A DNA stretch of 64,000 nucleotides. Origin: Leucobacter triazinivorans (GTDB lineage: Bacteria > Actinomycetota > Actinomycetes > Actinomycetales > Microbacteriaceae). The stretch's first letter is position 1; each line of letters starts with the position of its first letter. Location: positions 1,922,001 through 1,986,000 of the forward strand of contig NZ_CP035806.1 in assembly GCF_004208635.1 (NCBI RefSeq). The letters run 5' to 3'. The position numbers and the translations under genes are program-made. The notes beneath the pieces are model-generated. The model saw nothing but the letters and a program-made list of their open reading frames with translations. It did not search any database and had not been told where the DNA came from. This document shows, piece after piece, positions 55,077 to 63,673 of this stretch.

Positions 55077-56531
55077 ATGCGCTCCCTCGCCGAATCGATG
55101 CAGGCGCTGCGGGCCATCGCAGCGTCCGAGCCCGTCGCGACGCTCGCCGCCGCGTTCGCCGAGCGCGGCCACGAGTTCGCGCTGGTCGGCGGACCCGTGC
55201 GCGACGCGCTTCTGGGCCGCCCAGTGACCGATCTCGACTTCACCACCTCGGCGCGACCGCACGAGACCCGCGAGATCCTCGAGTCGCTCACCCGGAGCGT
55301 GTGGGACGTGGGCCGGGACTTCGGCACCATCGCGGCTCAGCTCCGCGGCGAGAGCGTCGAGATCACCACTTACCGCGCCGACACCTATCGGGACGACTCC
55401 CGCAAGCCGGAGGTCAGCTACGGCGACTCGATCGAGGGCGATCTGGTGCGCCGCGATTTCACCATCAACGCCCTCGCGCTCATGCTGCCCGAGCTGCGCC
55501 TGGTGGATGTGGGCACCGCTTCGGCAAGCGGCGCGGGGGGCGTGGAGGATCTGCTTGCGGGGGTGATCCGCACCCCGGGTGCGGCAGAGGCATCGTTCAC
55601 CGACGACCCGCTGCGCATGCTGCGCGCCGCGCGCTTCGCCGCCCAGCTCGGCTTCGAGGTGTCCGCCGATACGCAGGAGGCGATGGTGCGCCTCGCGGAT
55701 CGCCTCGACATCGTCTCCGCCGAACGCGTCCGCGACGAGTTCGTGAAGCTGCTCTCGACCGACGATCCCATCTCCGGGATCCGCCTGCTCGTCGACACCG
55801 GCCTGGCCGAGCGCTTCTTGCCGGAGCTCACGGCGCTCGTGACCACGCAGGACGATCACGGCCGCCACAAGGACGTCTACGAGCACAGCCTCACCGTGCT
55901 GCGGCAGGCGATCGCCCTCGAAGCCGCGCGCGGGCACGATCCATCGCCGGACGTCGTGCTGCGGATCGCCGCGCTGCTGCACGACATCGGCAAGCCCGCC
56001 ACGCGCCGCTTCGAGCGCGGCGGCGTGACCTTTCACCACCACGACGTCGTGGGGGCGAAGCTCGCGCGCAGGCGCCTGCGCGAGCTGCGCTTCGACAACG
56101 ACACCGTCAAGCGGGTGTCGCGGCTCGTCGAGCTGCACCTGCGCTTCTTCGGCTACAGCGATCAGCAGTGGACCGATGCCGCCGTGCGGCGCTACGTGCG
56201 CGACGCCGGTGGCGAACTCGAACGTCTGCACATCCTCACCCGCGCCGACGTGACCACCCGCAACCGGCGCAAGGCAGAGCGGCTCGAGCACGCCTACGAC
56301 GACATCGAGCGGCGGATCGGCGAGCTCGCCGAGGCCGAGGAGCTCGCGGCCGTGCGCCCCGAGCTCGACGGCGCGCGGATCATGGCGATTCTGGGGATCC
56401 CGCCCGGGCCGCTGGTGGGCCGGGCCTACACCTACCTGCTCGAGCTGCGGCTCGACGAGGGGCCGATCGGCGCGGAGGCGGCTGAGGAGCGGCTGCGGTC
56501 GTGGTGGGCGGAGCAGGCCTCCGCCCATTGA
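55077..56531 (+). CDS. CCA tRNA nucleotidyltransferase
   Basis: The 484-residue enzyme adds CCA to tRNA 3' ends, needed here because the tRNAs seen do not encode it. It has the class II catalytic block LVGGPVRDALLGRPVTDLDFTTSA, GSIEGDLVRRDFTINALAL-type motif (IEGDLVRRDFTINALALML), the RDDPLRMLRAARFAAQLGF-type block, and a C-terminal HD domain (LRIAALLHDIGKPATRRF). TACGCT lies 6 bases before ATG, implying a leaderless mRNA. It is divergent from the DUF6049 gene. Confidence 0.96.
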   Translation: MRSLAESMQALRAIAASEPVATLAAAFAERGHEFALVGGPVRDALLGRPVTDLDFTTSARPHETREILESLTRSVWDVGRDFGTIAAQLRGESVEITTYRADTYRDDSRKPEVSYGDSIEGDLVRRDFTINALALMLPELRLVDVGTASASGAGGVEDLLAGVIRTPGAAEASFTDDPLRMLRAARFAAQLGFEVSADTQEAMVRLADRLDIVSAERVRDEFVKLLSTDDPISGIRLLVDTGLAERFLPELTALVTTQDDHGRHKDVYEHSLTVLRQAIALEAARGHDPSPDVVLRIAALLHDIGKPATRRFERGGVTFHHHDVVGAKLARRRLRELRFDNDTVKRVSRLVELHLRFFGYSDQQWTDAAVRRYVRDAGGELERLHILTRADVTTRNRRKAERLEHAYDDIERRIGELAEAEELAAVRPELDGARIMAILGIPPGPLVGRAYTYLLELRLDEGPIGAEAAEERLRSWWAEQASAH

Positions 56532-56601
56532 GCGGGGCGCAGCGGCGTCGAGATCGCGGATTCACCCCCGCACTCTCGTCGGAGCGACTTCGGGAAGGAA
56601 C

Positions 56602-57429
56602 ATGGAGAAGATGACGCAGGATCCGAGCGAGTGGTTCGACGGACGCGCGCGTGTGATGTTCGTGCACGCGCATCCCGATGACGAGACCATCACGACCGGG
56701 GGCACTCTCGCAGCGCTGGCCGAGGCGGGGCGGGAGCCACTGCTCGTCACCCTGACGCGCGGCGAGCAGGGGGAGGTCGTCGCGGGCCCGCTCGAGGCGC
56801 TGGTCGCGGCCCACGGGCTCGCGGTGGCGCGGCAGAACGAGCTGCGCACCGCGCTCGGCATGCTCGGGATCGAGCGTCACGCGTTCCTCGGCGTCGAGCC
56901 TGCGCGCGCGGACGGCCTCTCCCCCGCCATCTACGAGGATTCGGGCATGCAGTGGGGAGACGACGGCCGAGCGATCCCGGATCCCGCGGCCGGACCGGAC
57001 GCGCTGACGAGCGTGCCCGCCGTCGAAGTGCTGAACGACCTGCTCGCGGCTGCATATCGGGCCGGCGCGCAGGGCATCGTGAGCTACGACGACGGCGGAG
57101 GGTACGGCCACCCGGACCACGTGCTCGCCCACCGAGTGGCGCGCGCCGTCGCGCAGGCGCTCGAACTGCCGTTCTGGGAAATCGTGCCGGCGGGATCGAT
57201 GGAGCCTGCGCGGTCCGACTCCGACGTGAGCCCCGGATCCGCCGACATTCCGGAGTCCGGAGATGGTCGCGGGCGCGTCGAAGCCCACGACGTCTCCCCC
57301 TGGGTCGACCGCAAGGTCGCGGCGCTCCGCGCGCACGCGACGCAGCTCACCGTCGACCGGGGCGACATCGTGCACGTGGGCGGGCAGCGGGAGCCGATCG
57401 GCGGGATCGAGGCGTTCCGCCGTCGATAG
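56602..57429 (+). CDS. PIG-L / MshB-like deacetylase
   Basis: The 275-residue zinc enzyme has the motif AHPDDE (residues 23-28) and a later GYGHPDHVLAH with the third metal ligand. It matches the MshB/PIG-L family, which removes acetyl from GlcNAc-Ins (mycothiol synthesis) or related sugars. MshB assignment is likely in an actinobacterium but not certain. GGAAGGAAC precedes the ATG. Confidence 0.87.
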   Translation: MEKMTQDPSEWFDGRARVMFVHAHPDDETITTGGTLAALAEAGREPLLVTLTRGEQGEVVAGPLEALVAAHGLAVARQNELRTALGMLGIERHAFLGVEPARADGLSPAIYEDSGMQWGDDGRAIPDPAAGPDALTSVPAVEVLNDLLAAAYRAGAQGIVSYDDGGGYGHPDHVLAHRVARAVAQALELPFWEIVPAGSMEPARSDSDVSPGSADIPESGDGRGRVEAHDVSPWVDRKVAALRAHATQLTVDRGDIVHVGGQREPIGGIEAFRRR

Positions 57430-57600
57430 CGGGATCCTCGTGGGCCGCGGAATCCCTACTGCAGTCGACGCCGCAAAGGTGCTAAGCTGTTCTAGTTGTC
57501 TGCGTGTCGAGCGATCCGCTCCGCGCGCGGGCACGATGCACAACAACCCTCCTGTCACAGAAATCCTGTGGCCGTGAAGTCCGAAGGAGGTGGGTCAGTA

Positions 57601-57963
57601 ATGCATCCGTACGAACTCATGGTGATCCTCGATCCCGGTATCGACGAGCGCACCGTGGCCCCCAGCTTGGAGAAGTTCCTCGGCGTCATCCGCAATGCGG
57701 GCGGCGAGATCGAGAACGTCGACATCTGGGGCAAGCGCCGTCTCGCCTACGAGATCAAGAAGCAGGCCGAGGGCATCTACGCCGTGGTGAACTTCACCGC
57801 GACCCCCGAGGCCACCGCAGAGCTCGACCGTCAGCTGGGCCTGTCCGAGGCCGTGCTGCGCACCAAGGTGCTCCGCGCAGACGAGCTCATCGCCCAGCGC
57901 GCCGCCCAGGCCAAGCGCGATCAGGCCAAGGCCGCTCGTGCCGCCGCGAAGGTGGGCGCGTAG
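57601..57963 (+). CDS. rpsF: 30S ribosomal protein S6
   Basis: The 120-residue protein has the S6 start [19 protein letters not shown] and [32 protein letters not shown], with an Ala/Lys-rich tail. AAGGAGGT precedes the ATG at optimal distance. It heads the operon rpsF-ssb-rpsR-rplI. The -10-like TAAGCT near 57482 with preceding TG may be its promoter. Confidence 0.98.
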   Translation: MHPYELMVILDPGIDERTVAPSLEKFLGVIRNAGGEIENVDIWGKRRLAYEIKKQAEGIYAVVNFTATPEATAELDRQLGLSEAVLRTKVLRADELIAQRAAQAKRDQAKAARAAAKVGA

Positions 57964-57966
57964 CTC

Positions 57967-58497
57967 ATGGCCGGCGAGCCGCTGATCACAGTGGTCGGCA
58001 ACCTGGTTGCCGACCCGGAGCCGCGCGTCAGCCAGGCGGGCAAGTCGTGGGTGACCTTCCGGATCGCCTCGACGCCGCGCGTGCGCGACCGCCAGTCCGG
58101 TGATTGGTCGGATGGCGAGCCGCTGTGGCTGGGGTGTCGCGCGTACGGCGAGTACGCCGACAACATCGCCGCGTCGCTCACCAAGGGCATGCGCGTCGTC
58201 GTGCAGGGCCGCCTCACCCAGCGCAGCTACACCGACAACCAGGGGCAGCAGCGTACCTCCCTCGACCTCGAGGTCGAGGAGATCGGACCGTCGCTCCGCT
58301 TCGCCACGGCCCAGGTCAACCGCGGGCAGTCGCGCGGCCAGGTCGGCGGTTTCGGTGGCGGCGGGCAGCCGCAGGGCCAGAGCGGTTGGGGCAAGCCCGC
58401 CGGGCAGCAGCAGGACAACCCCTGGACCAACTCGGGCCAGGGCGGTGCCGGCGGCGGCGATTTCGGCGGCGGCTTCGACGACGAGCAGCCCTTCTAG
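57967..58497 (+). CDS. ssb: Single-stranded DNA-binding protein
   Basis: The 176-residue protein protects ssDNA during replication. It has an OB-fold (residues 1-115, ITVVGNLVADPEPRVSQAGKSWVTFRIASTPR), a long Gly/Gln-rich linker, and the acidic tip DDEQPF that binds partner proteins. It follows rpsF after 3 bases. Confidence 0.97.
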   Translation: MAGEPLITVVGNLVADPEPRVSQAGKSWVTFRIASTPRVRDRQSGDWSDGEPLWLGCRAYGEYADNIAASLTKGMRVVVQGRLTQRSYTDNQGQQRTSLDLEVEEIGPSLRFATAQVNRGQSRGQVGGFGGGGQPQGQSGWGKPAGQQQDNPWTNSGQGGAGGGDFGGGFDDEQPF

Positions 58498-58552
58498 GCA
58501 AGAAACTTCTTGATCCGGTGCAGCCGGATCGCATCACGAAAAGAGACCAAAT

Positions 58553-58813
58553 ATGGCAGGCAAGTCCAGCGGCGCAGGCCGCAAGCCGGGTCGGGGCAAG
58601 AACCCCAAGACCCTCGCTCCGGCGAAGAAGCAGACCGTCGGCGTCATCGACTACAAGGATGTCGCGACGCTGCGCAAGTTCATCTCTGAGCGCGGCAAGA
58701 TCCGCGCCCGCCGCATCACCGGCGTGTCCGTGCAGGAGCAGCGTCTGATCGCGAAGGCCGTGAAGAACGCCCGCGAGATGGCTCTCCTCCCCTACGCCGG
58801 CTCCGGCCGCTAA
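58553..58813 (+). CDS. rpsR: 30S ribosomal protein S18
   Basis: The 86-residue protein has the S18 core [50 protein letters not shown]. It has no Cys at all, so it is the zinc-independent type. It lies between ssb and rplI in the usual order. Confidence 0.97.
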   Translation: MAGKSSGAGRKPGRGKNPKTLAPAKKQTVGVIDYKDVATLRKFISERGKIRARRITGVSVQEQRLIAKAVKNAREMALLPYAGSGR

Positions 58814-58826
58814 GGAGTAGACCATC

Positions 58827-59276
58827 ATGGCGAAGGTAATTCTCACGAACGAGGTCCAGGGCCTCGGCTCCGCCGGTGACGTCGTCGACGTCAAGAACGG
58901 CTACGCTCGCAACTACCTCGTGCCGCAGGGCTACGGGGTGCACTGGACCCGCGGTGGCGAGGCCCAGGTCGCACAACTCCGCGCCGCGCGCGAGGCCCGT
59001 GCTCTCGCCTCGGCCGAGGACGCGCAGGCGCTCAAGGCCAAGCTGCAGGAGGGCAAGATCCGTCTGCAGGCGAAGACCGGCACCGGCGGACGGCTGTTCG
59101 GTTCGGTGAAGCCCGCTGCGGTCGCCGCCGCGGTCTCGGAGGCCGGCATCGGCGAGATCGACAAGCGCAAGATCACCGTCCCGTCGATCAAGTCGACCGG
59201 TGAGTACCGCGCGATCATCCACCTGCACGAGGGCGTGGATGCCGAGGTGACCCTGCAGGTCATCTCGCAGCGCTGA
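58827..59276 (+). CDS. rplI: 50S ribosomal protein L9
   Basis: The 149-residue protein has the L9 start [35 protein letters not shown], a central helix and the C-terminal domain ([20 protein letters not shown]). It ends the operon, and a terminator follows. Confidence 0.98.
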   Translation: MAKVILTNEVQGLGSAGDVVDVKNGYARNYLVPQGYGVHWTRGGEAQVAQLRAAREARALASAEDAQALKAKLQEGKIRLQAKTGTGGRLFGSVKPAAVAAAVSEAGIGEIDKRKITVPSIKSTGEYRAIIHLHEGVDAEVTLQVISQR

Positions 59277-59296
59277 GCAGTTTCTCGCGCACGGCG

Positions 59297-59333
59297 CGGT
59301 GGGGCGGCGATCCGATGGATCGTCGCCCCACCG
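59297..59333 (+). terminator. Terminator of the rpsF-ssb-rpsR-rplI operon
   Basis: CGGTGGGGCGGCGATCC pairs with GGATCGTCGCCCCACCG (17 bp, one G-T) around a three-base GAT loop, followed by GCGTTTT. It lies 21 bases past rplI. Confidence 0.9.
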
Positions 59334-59339
59334 GCGTTT

Positions 59340-59802
59340 TCGGGGCGTGCTGCACCGATGACTCCGAGGCCGAGGCGCTCCGGGTGCTCGGGCTCGGGGC
59401 GACGAACGGTGCGAGAACGGCCGGTGAATCGCGGGAAACGCCCGGACGTCGATTCGTTCTTGACAAATGCGGCGTTCTCCCGAGGTTGTCCACATCTCGG
59501 CACTCCGGACAAGCCTCAAGTTCTACCTGAAACTTGAATAACTTTTTGCGTGTGGAAAAGCTAAACTCCTGATCAGACCGTATAAATATTGCACAGTCCA
59601 CAAGCTCTCCACAACTTGTCCCCAAGAGTGTGGAAAGTCTGCGGCGCAAAGCGGGCAGTTATCCCCGTAGTTATCCACAGGCCGAGTTGCGGGGAGATCG
59701 GACCCGTTTGAGACCGGTCAGCCCTGCCCCTACCGTGAATGTCCGGGGTCCGGTGTCTGATCGTTCAGTAACATCCCCCACTCATCGTGAAGGAGTGAGC
59801 GA
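59340..59802. other. AT-rich intergenic region with DnaA-box-like cluster upstream of dnaB
   Basis: Inside a very GC-rich genome, about 59460-59690 is AT-rich. 9-mers close to the DnaA box TTATCCACA are TTATCCACA (59671-59679, exact), TTGTCCACA (59486-59494), TGTGGAAAA (59551-59559) and CTCTCCACA (59605-59613), plus weaker ones (CAGTCCACA, TTATCCCCG, TGTGGAAAG). A 7-bp inverted repeat TCAAGTT / AACTTGA is at 59516-59537. The dnaB promoter must lie here. Confidence 0.75.
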
Positions 59803-61179
59803 GTGTCCATCGCACACCTGGGTATCCCAGATCCGTTCGTCGAAGACGCAGCCCGCGGGCACGAACGCACGCCTCCGTACGACCTTCTCGCCGAGCAGAG
59901 CGCACTGGGCGGGATGCTGCTCTCGAAGGACGCCGTGGCGGACGTCACCGGGCTGCTCACGGGCGGCGACTTCTACGTTCCGAAGCACGAGGTCATCTAC
60001 GAGGCGGTGCTCTCGCTCTACTCGCGCGGCGAGCCCACGGACGTGATCACCGTCACCGACGAGCTCACCAAGGCGGGCGAGCTGCAGCGCGCGGGCGGCG
60101 CCGAGTACCTCCACACGCTCACCAGCATCGTGCCCACCGCCGCGAATGCGAGTTTCTACGCTGAGATCGTCGCCGAGAAGGCGCTGCTCCGACGGCTCGT
60201 CGAGGCCGGTACCCGGATCGTGCAGATGGGGTACGCCGGCGAGGGCGAGGCCATCGACCTTGTCAATGTCGCGCAGTCCGAGATCTACGGCGTGACGGGC
60301 GAGAGCCAGGGCGAGGACTACGTCCCGCTGCATCTGGCGGTCGACGCGGCCCTCGAGGAGATCAACAAGGCCAACGGCGCAGCCGACGGAATGCTCGGGG
60401 TGCCGACGGGCTTCAGCGAACTCGACGCGATGACCAACGGCTTCGCGGGAGGCCAGATGATCATCATCGCCGCGCGCCCCGCCATGGGCAAGTCGACGCT
60501 CGCGATGGACGTGGCGCGCAATGCCTCGGTGCACGCCAACGCCCCGACCGTGTTCTTCTCGCTCGAGATGGGGCGTGCGGAGATCGCCATGCGTCTCCTC
60601 GCCGCAGAGGCGAGTATTCCGATGCAGACCCTGCGCAAAGGCGCACTGGACAACCGGGATTTCCAGAAGCTCGCGGCCACCCAGGCGCGCGTCTCCGAGG
60701 CGCCGCTGTACATCGACGACAGCCCGAACCTGACGCTTGTCGAGATCCGCGCCAAGTGCCGGCGGCTCAAGCAGCAGCACGGTCTGCGCATGGTCGTGAT
60801 CGACTACCTGCAGCTGCTCTCGAGCGGCAAGAAGTCCGAGAGCCGGCAGCAGGAGGTCAGCGAGTTCTCTCGTGCGCTGAAGCTCCTCTCCAAGGAGCTC
60901 GATGTGCCCGTCATCGCGCTATCGCAGCTCAACCGAGCGTCCGAGCAGCGCGCGGACAAGATGCCGGCTATCAGCGACCTGCGCGAGTCGGGCTCGCTCG
61001 AGCAAGACGCCGACATGGTGATCCTGCTCCATCGGGAGGCCGTGGGCGATCGCGACAGCCCGCGCGCCGGCGAGGCCGACTTCATCCTTGCGAAGCAGCG
61101 TAACGGTCCCACGGGCACCGTCACCGTCGCGTTCCAGGGCCACTACTCGCGCTTCCAGGACATGCCGCAGGGCGTCTGA
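59803..61179 (+). CDS. dnaB: Replicative DNA helicase DnaB
   Basis: The 458-residue hexameric helicase unwinds DNA at the fork. The N-terminal domain (LLAEQSALGGMLLSKDAVADV) is followed by the RecA-like domain with Walker A ARPAMGKSTLAM, VIDYLQLLSS, LSQLNRASEQRADKMPAISDLRESGSLEQDADMV. There is no intein. The start is GTG 59803, with AAGGAG upstream. It lies alone after the DnaA-box-rich gap. Confidence 0.97.
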   Translation: MSIAHLGIPDPFVEDAARGHERTPPYDLLAEQSALGGMLLSKDAVADVTGLLTGGDFYVPKHEVIYEAVLSLYSRGEPTDVITVTDELTKAGELQRAGGAEYLHTLTSIVPTAANASFYAEIVAEKALLRRLVEAGTRIVQMGYAGEGEAIDLVNVAQSEIYGVTGESQGEDYVPLHLAVDAALEEINKANGAADGMLGVPTGFSELDAMTNGFAGGQMIIIAARPAMGKSTLAMDVARNASVHANAPTVFFSLEMGRAEIAMRLLAAEASIPMQTLRKGALDNRDFQKLAATQARVSEAPLYIDDSPNLTLVEIRAKCRRLKQQHGLRMVVIDYLQLLSSGKKSESRQQEVSEFSRALKLLSKELDVPVIALSQLNRASEQRADKMPAISDLRESGSLEQDADMVILLHREAVGDRDSPRAGEADFILAKQRNGPTGTVTVAFQGHYSRFQDMPQGV

Positions 61180-61234
61180 GTGCATGCGCGTCTCCCGCGG
61201 TGCCGGCGGTCAGGAGCCGCCCACTCGGGCGCGA

Positions 61235-61240
61235 TAGACT
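61235..61240 (+). promoter_or_regulatory. -10 TAGACT with a short leader, for the gene at 61263
   Basis: TAGACT lies 22 bases before the ATG, and AAAGGGGAG serves as ribosome site, so this gene has a short leader instead of the leaderless arrangement seen elsewhere. Confidence 0.5.
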
Positions 61241-61262
61241 GGAAGACGAGGAAAGGGGAGTC

Positions 61263-61847
61263 ATGGCTGCTGCGGTGACCGGCACTGGGCCGTCGACGAC
61301 CCCCGAAGCCTCCGACCACGTCGCGCGGATGCCGCGCAGTGTGAGCCTGGTGCGCGTCGTCGTGCTGCTCGTCGCCGGTATCGTCATCGCGTTCACCGCG
61401 ACACTGCACGAGCAGCTCGGCTTCGACCGGTCGGTGGCCGCGATCGCGCTGGGCGGGATCGCGCTCGCGCACCTGATCGAGTGGACCTCCCAGCGGTCGA
61501 GCGCTCCCGGAGCGGTGCCGCTGCTGCTCGCGATCGCCGCTGCCGCTGCCGCTGTCGTGCTGCCCTTCACCGCCACGGCGATCCTGTTCGCCTGCGTGAT
61601 CTCGGCCTGGGCGCTCGTGAGTGCGCTGCTCGAGTTCATCGGCAGCGTCGTGCGTCCCGGCAGCCGGGCCGATGCCGCGCTGCTCGGCGCCTCGGGGATC
61701 CTGCTCGCGCTCCTGACGCTTCTGGTGCGCGAAGACCCCGTCGCCGTGCTCGGGTTCTTTGGCGCGTACACGATCATCGCGGGAGTCTTCTTGGGCATCT
61801 CCGCCTTCGATACGCGGCGCAGCGAACCCGCGCGACGCGACCGCTAG
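61263..61847 (+). CDS. Integral membrane protein, DUF308-like
   Basis: The 194-residue protein has six predicted membrane helices in Ala/Leu/Val-rich sequence, with a cytoplasmic N-terminus (about 25 residues) and a short basic tail. It resembles HdeD/DUF308-like proteins by size and helix number only; the family call is tentative. AAAGGGGAG precedes the ATG. A small two-helix gene follows after 27 bases, so they are probably co-transcribed. Confidence 0.75.
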   Translation: MAAAVTGTGPSTTPEASDHVARMPRSVSLVRVVVLLVAGIVIAFTATLHEQLGFDRSVAAIALGGIALAHLIEWTSQRSSAPGAVPLLLAIAAAAAAVVLPFTATAILFACVISAWALVSALLEFIGSVVRPGSRADAALLGASGILLALLTLLVREDPVAVLGFFGAYTIIAGVFLGISAFDTRRSEPARRDR

Positions 61848-61874
61848 CACACCGATCCGACACGAAAGCAGACG

Positions 61875-62162
61875 ATGAGCCAGTCTCCCGAGCCCACCGA
61901 GCAGGATCCCGTGACCCCGTCGCGCCGGGATCGCCTGCGCCCGCTGGAACTCGTCGGCTTCTCCGGGGTGCTCGGCGTGTTCGCCGGACTGATCGTGCTC
62001 ATGGCGACCCGCGATTGGGTGCTCTCGCTCATCTTCCTGGCGGTCGGCTTCATCGTCTCGGTGATGATGGTGGCGCTCGTGGGGCTCGGCGGCAAGCCGA
62101 GCGCCGAGGATCTCGAGGCGCGCAAGGATCTGCGTCGCCCAGACGACACGAACTGGCACTGA
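61875..62162 (+). CDS. Small two-helix membrane protein
   Basis: The 95-residue protein has a Ser/Pro/Glu-rich N-terminus (residues 1-24), two membrane helices (LVGFSGVLGVFAGLIVLMAT and VLSLIFLAVGFIVSVMMVALVGLG) and a short charged tail ending DDTNWH. I recognise no function; similar small proteins occur in many Actinobacteria. AAGCAG-type weak ribosome site. It follows the DUF308-like gene. Confidence 0.78.
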   Translation: MSQSPEPTEQDPVTPSRRDRLRPLELVGFSGVLGVFAGLIVLMATRDWVLSLIFLAVGFIVSVMMVALVGLGGKPSAEDLEARKDLRRPDDTNWH

Positions 62163-62179
62163 CGCGGGACCGGCCCGAG

Positions 62180-62205
62180 CGGCCGCACGTCTGCTCGTGC
62201 CGCCG
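62180..62205. terminator. Hairpin between convergent genes
   Basis: CGGCCGCACG (62180-62189) and CGTGCCGCCG (62196-62205) form a 10-bp stem with one mismatch and a 6-base loop, between the ends of two convergent genes. Confidence 0.5.
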
Positions 62206-62210
62206 CCCCC

Positions 62211-62735
62211 TCACCGTTCCCGCGTGCGGCGCGCGCGACGCTCGTTGGCCCGGTGCCTCGTCCAGGCGCGGGCGTCGCGGCTCGAGAGCGCGAGCAGCAC
62301 CAGAATGTCCAGCGCAAGCGTGACGAGGGTGGTGCGCACGGTGATCTCCTCACCCATGGCGAAGTAGGCGATCGCCGAGACGGTGATACTCGTGGTGGCT
62401 CCGATCATCACGAAGATGCGGGCGCCGTTGCTGCCGCGCCAGACCGCCCAGGCCAGAGCCAGGAGCAGCAGCGCCCAGGCGCCCTCGACGCCGAGCACTA
62501 CGCCGAGGGCCCACGCGGACTCGGCGGTCGTGAGCTCGAGCTCATCACGGATCGACGCCCACTCCCGCAGCAGGCCGACACTCCACAGCATGGCGCCTCC
62601 GGCGCGGAGCACCACCAGCGCGGCGCCCCCGGCGACGGAGGACGGGCGGGACGCGCGAGCGTGCGGCTGCGCGTCTCGCGCGAAGAGCGCCGCGGCGGGC
62701 TCGACCGCGGACCGCTTCCGCGGCTGCTCAATCAC
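62211..62735 (-). CDS. Membrane protein of unknown function, four helices
   Basis: The 174-residue protein has a basic cytoplasmic N-terminus and four predicted membrane helices (GGAALVVLRAGGAMLWSVGLL, ALGVVLGVEGAWALLLLALAW, IFVMIGATTSITVSAIAYF, LVTLALDILVLLALSS), then an Arg-rich tail. The GTG at 62735 overlaps the stop of the LssY-C-type gene by 8 bases (GTGATTGA), so the two are coupled. Function unknown. Confidence 0.8.
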   Translation of the reverse strand: MIEQPRKRSAVEPAAALFARDAQPHARASRPSSVAGGAALVVLRAGGAMLWSVGLLREWASIRDELELTTAESAWALGVVLGVEGAWALLLLALAWAVWRGSNGARIFVMIGATTSITVSAIAYFAMGEEITVRTTLVTLALDILVLLALSSRDARAWTRHRANERRARRTRER

Positions 62736-63558
62736 GGGTCGCCCCCTCTGGGAGTCCGCGCAGATCCAGGATCGGCAGATCCCCGTCCGTCCGTATGCTG
62801 TCGCCGCCGCCGTTGCGGGAGTGATAGCCCGTCGAGAAATCCGCCAGCAGCTCGACTCCGGCGGCATCGTTTGCGCCGATGACGGTCGCGACCACGTGGT
62901 CCCGCTCGACGTCGATGTCGGCGTCGATCTTGTGCGTGATCTGCAGCGTGAAGAGCGAGAAGCCGACTGCGCGATCGAAGGTGCCAGCTGCGAGCCAATC
63001 GACCCGGGCGCCGCCGGGCAGCAGCCATCCGTCCGGCGTGCGCCAGAAGCGCACGTGGTGCCGCTTCGCCGGATTCCCCGCGACCTCCTGCTGGTACGCG
63101 AAGTCCTGAATGCGTCCGAAGAGCAGCAGGGGGCTCACGGGCGCGCGCTCGTAGCTGCGCCGGGTGAGCGTCGAGGTGATGATGAGCCACGACGAGCGCA
63201 GCGTCACCGGGTCGGCGAGGATCCAACCCGCCTGCGTCATGGCGCGGTGCAGCTGGGCCTCGGAACCGCGGGCCGAGAGGTTGATGGGGTCGCCCAGCAG
63301 CCCGTCGCTCGTGCGAGTGCGGGCGATGAAGTAGTCGGGCACGTAGATCGTGGTCAGTATGCGGTGCAGGCGGGGCAGCACGAGATACGCCAGCAGTCCC
63401 CAGAACGCCACGAGGAAGAGGATCCCGAACCAGCCGAAGCTGAACGTCTCGGTGAGCACGAGCCACGCCAGCCAGATCGCTGCGAGGCCGGCGTAGACGA
63501 AGAAGAACTCGTCGAGCACGGCCGTGAGCGAAACGCGAGAACGCTGCACCGGGTCCAT
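62728..63558 (-). CDS. LssY C-terminal domain membrane protein
   Basis: The 276-residue protein has two N-terminal membrane helices (residues 15-60), then a soluble domain with PVSPLLLFGRIQDFAYQQEVAGNPAKRHHVRFWRTPDGWLLPGGARVDWLAAG, which matches the LssY C-terminal domain. This domain occurs next to or fused with membrane phosphatases, but none is fused here. TAGCAT lies 6 bases before ATG, implying a leaderless mRNA for the two-gene operon. Confidence 0.85.
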   Translation of the reverse strand: MDPVQRSRVSLTAVLDEFFFVYAGLAAIWLAWLVLTETFSFGWFGILFLVAFWGLLAYLVLPRLHRILTTIYVPDYFIARTRTSDGLLGDPINLSARGSEAQLHRAMTQAGWILADPVTLRSSWLIITSTLTRRSYERAPVSPLLLFGRIQDFAYQQEVAGNPAKRHHVRFWRTPDGWLLPGGARVDWLAAGTFDRAVGFSLFTLQITHKIDADIDVERDHVVATVIGANDAAGVELLADFSTGYHSRNGGGDSIRTDGDLPILDLRGLPEGATRD

Positions 63559-63673
63559 GGACCCATGCTAGTCGCAGCGGTGCCGACGGCCGCGGCCCGG
63601 GTGGGGCGGACGGCCTGGCGGAGCGGGTGGGGCGGGCGCAGCAGCCGCAGCGGGCGCAGCAGCCGCCGGATCC

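Noticed and set aside
61875..62162. Annotation of the small two-helix protein as an ABC transporter subunit
   Set aside because: No Walker or transporter motif is present; two hydrophobic helices alone do not support it.
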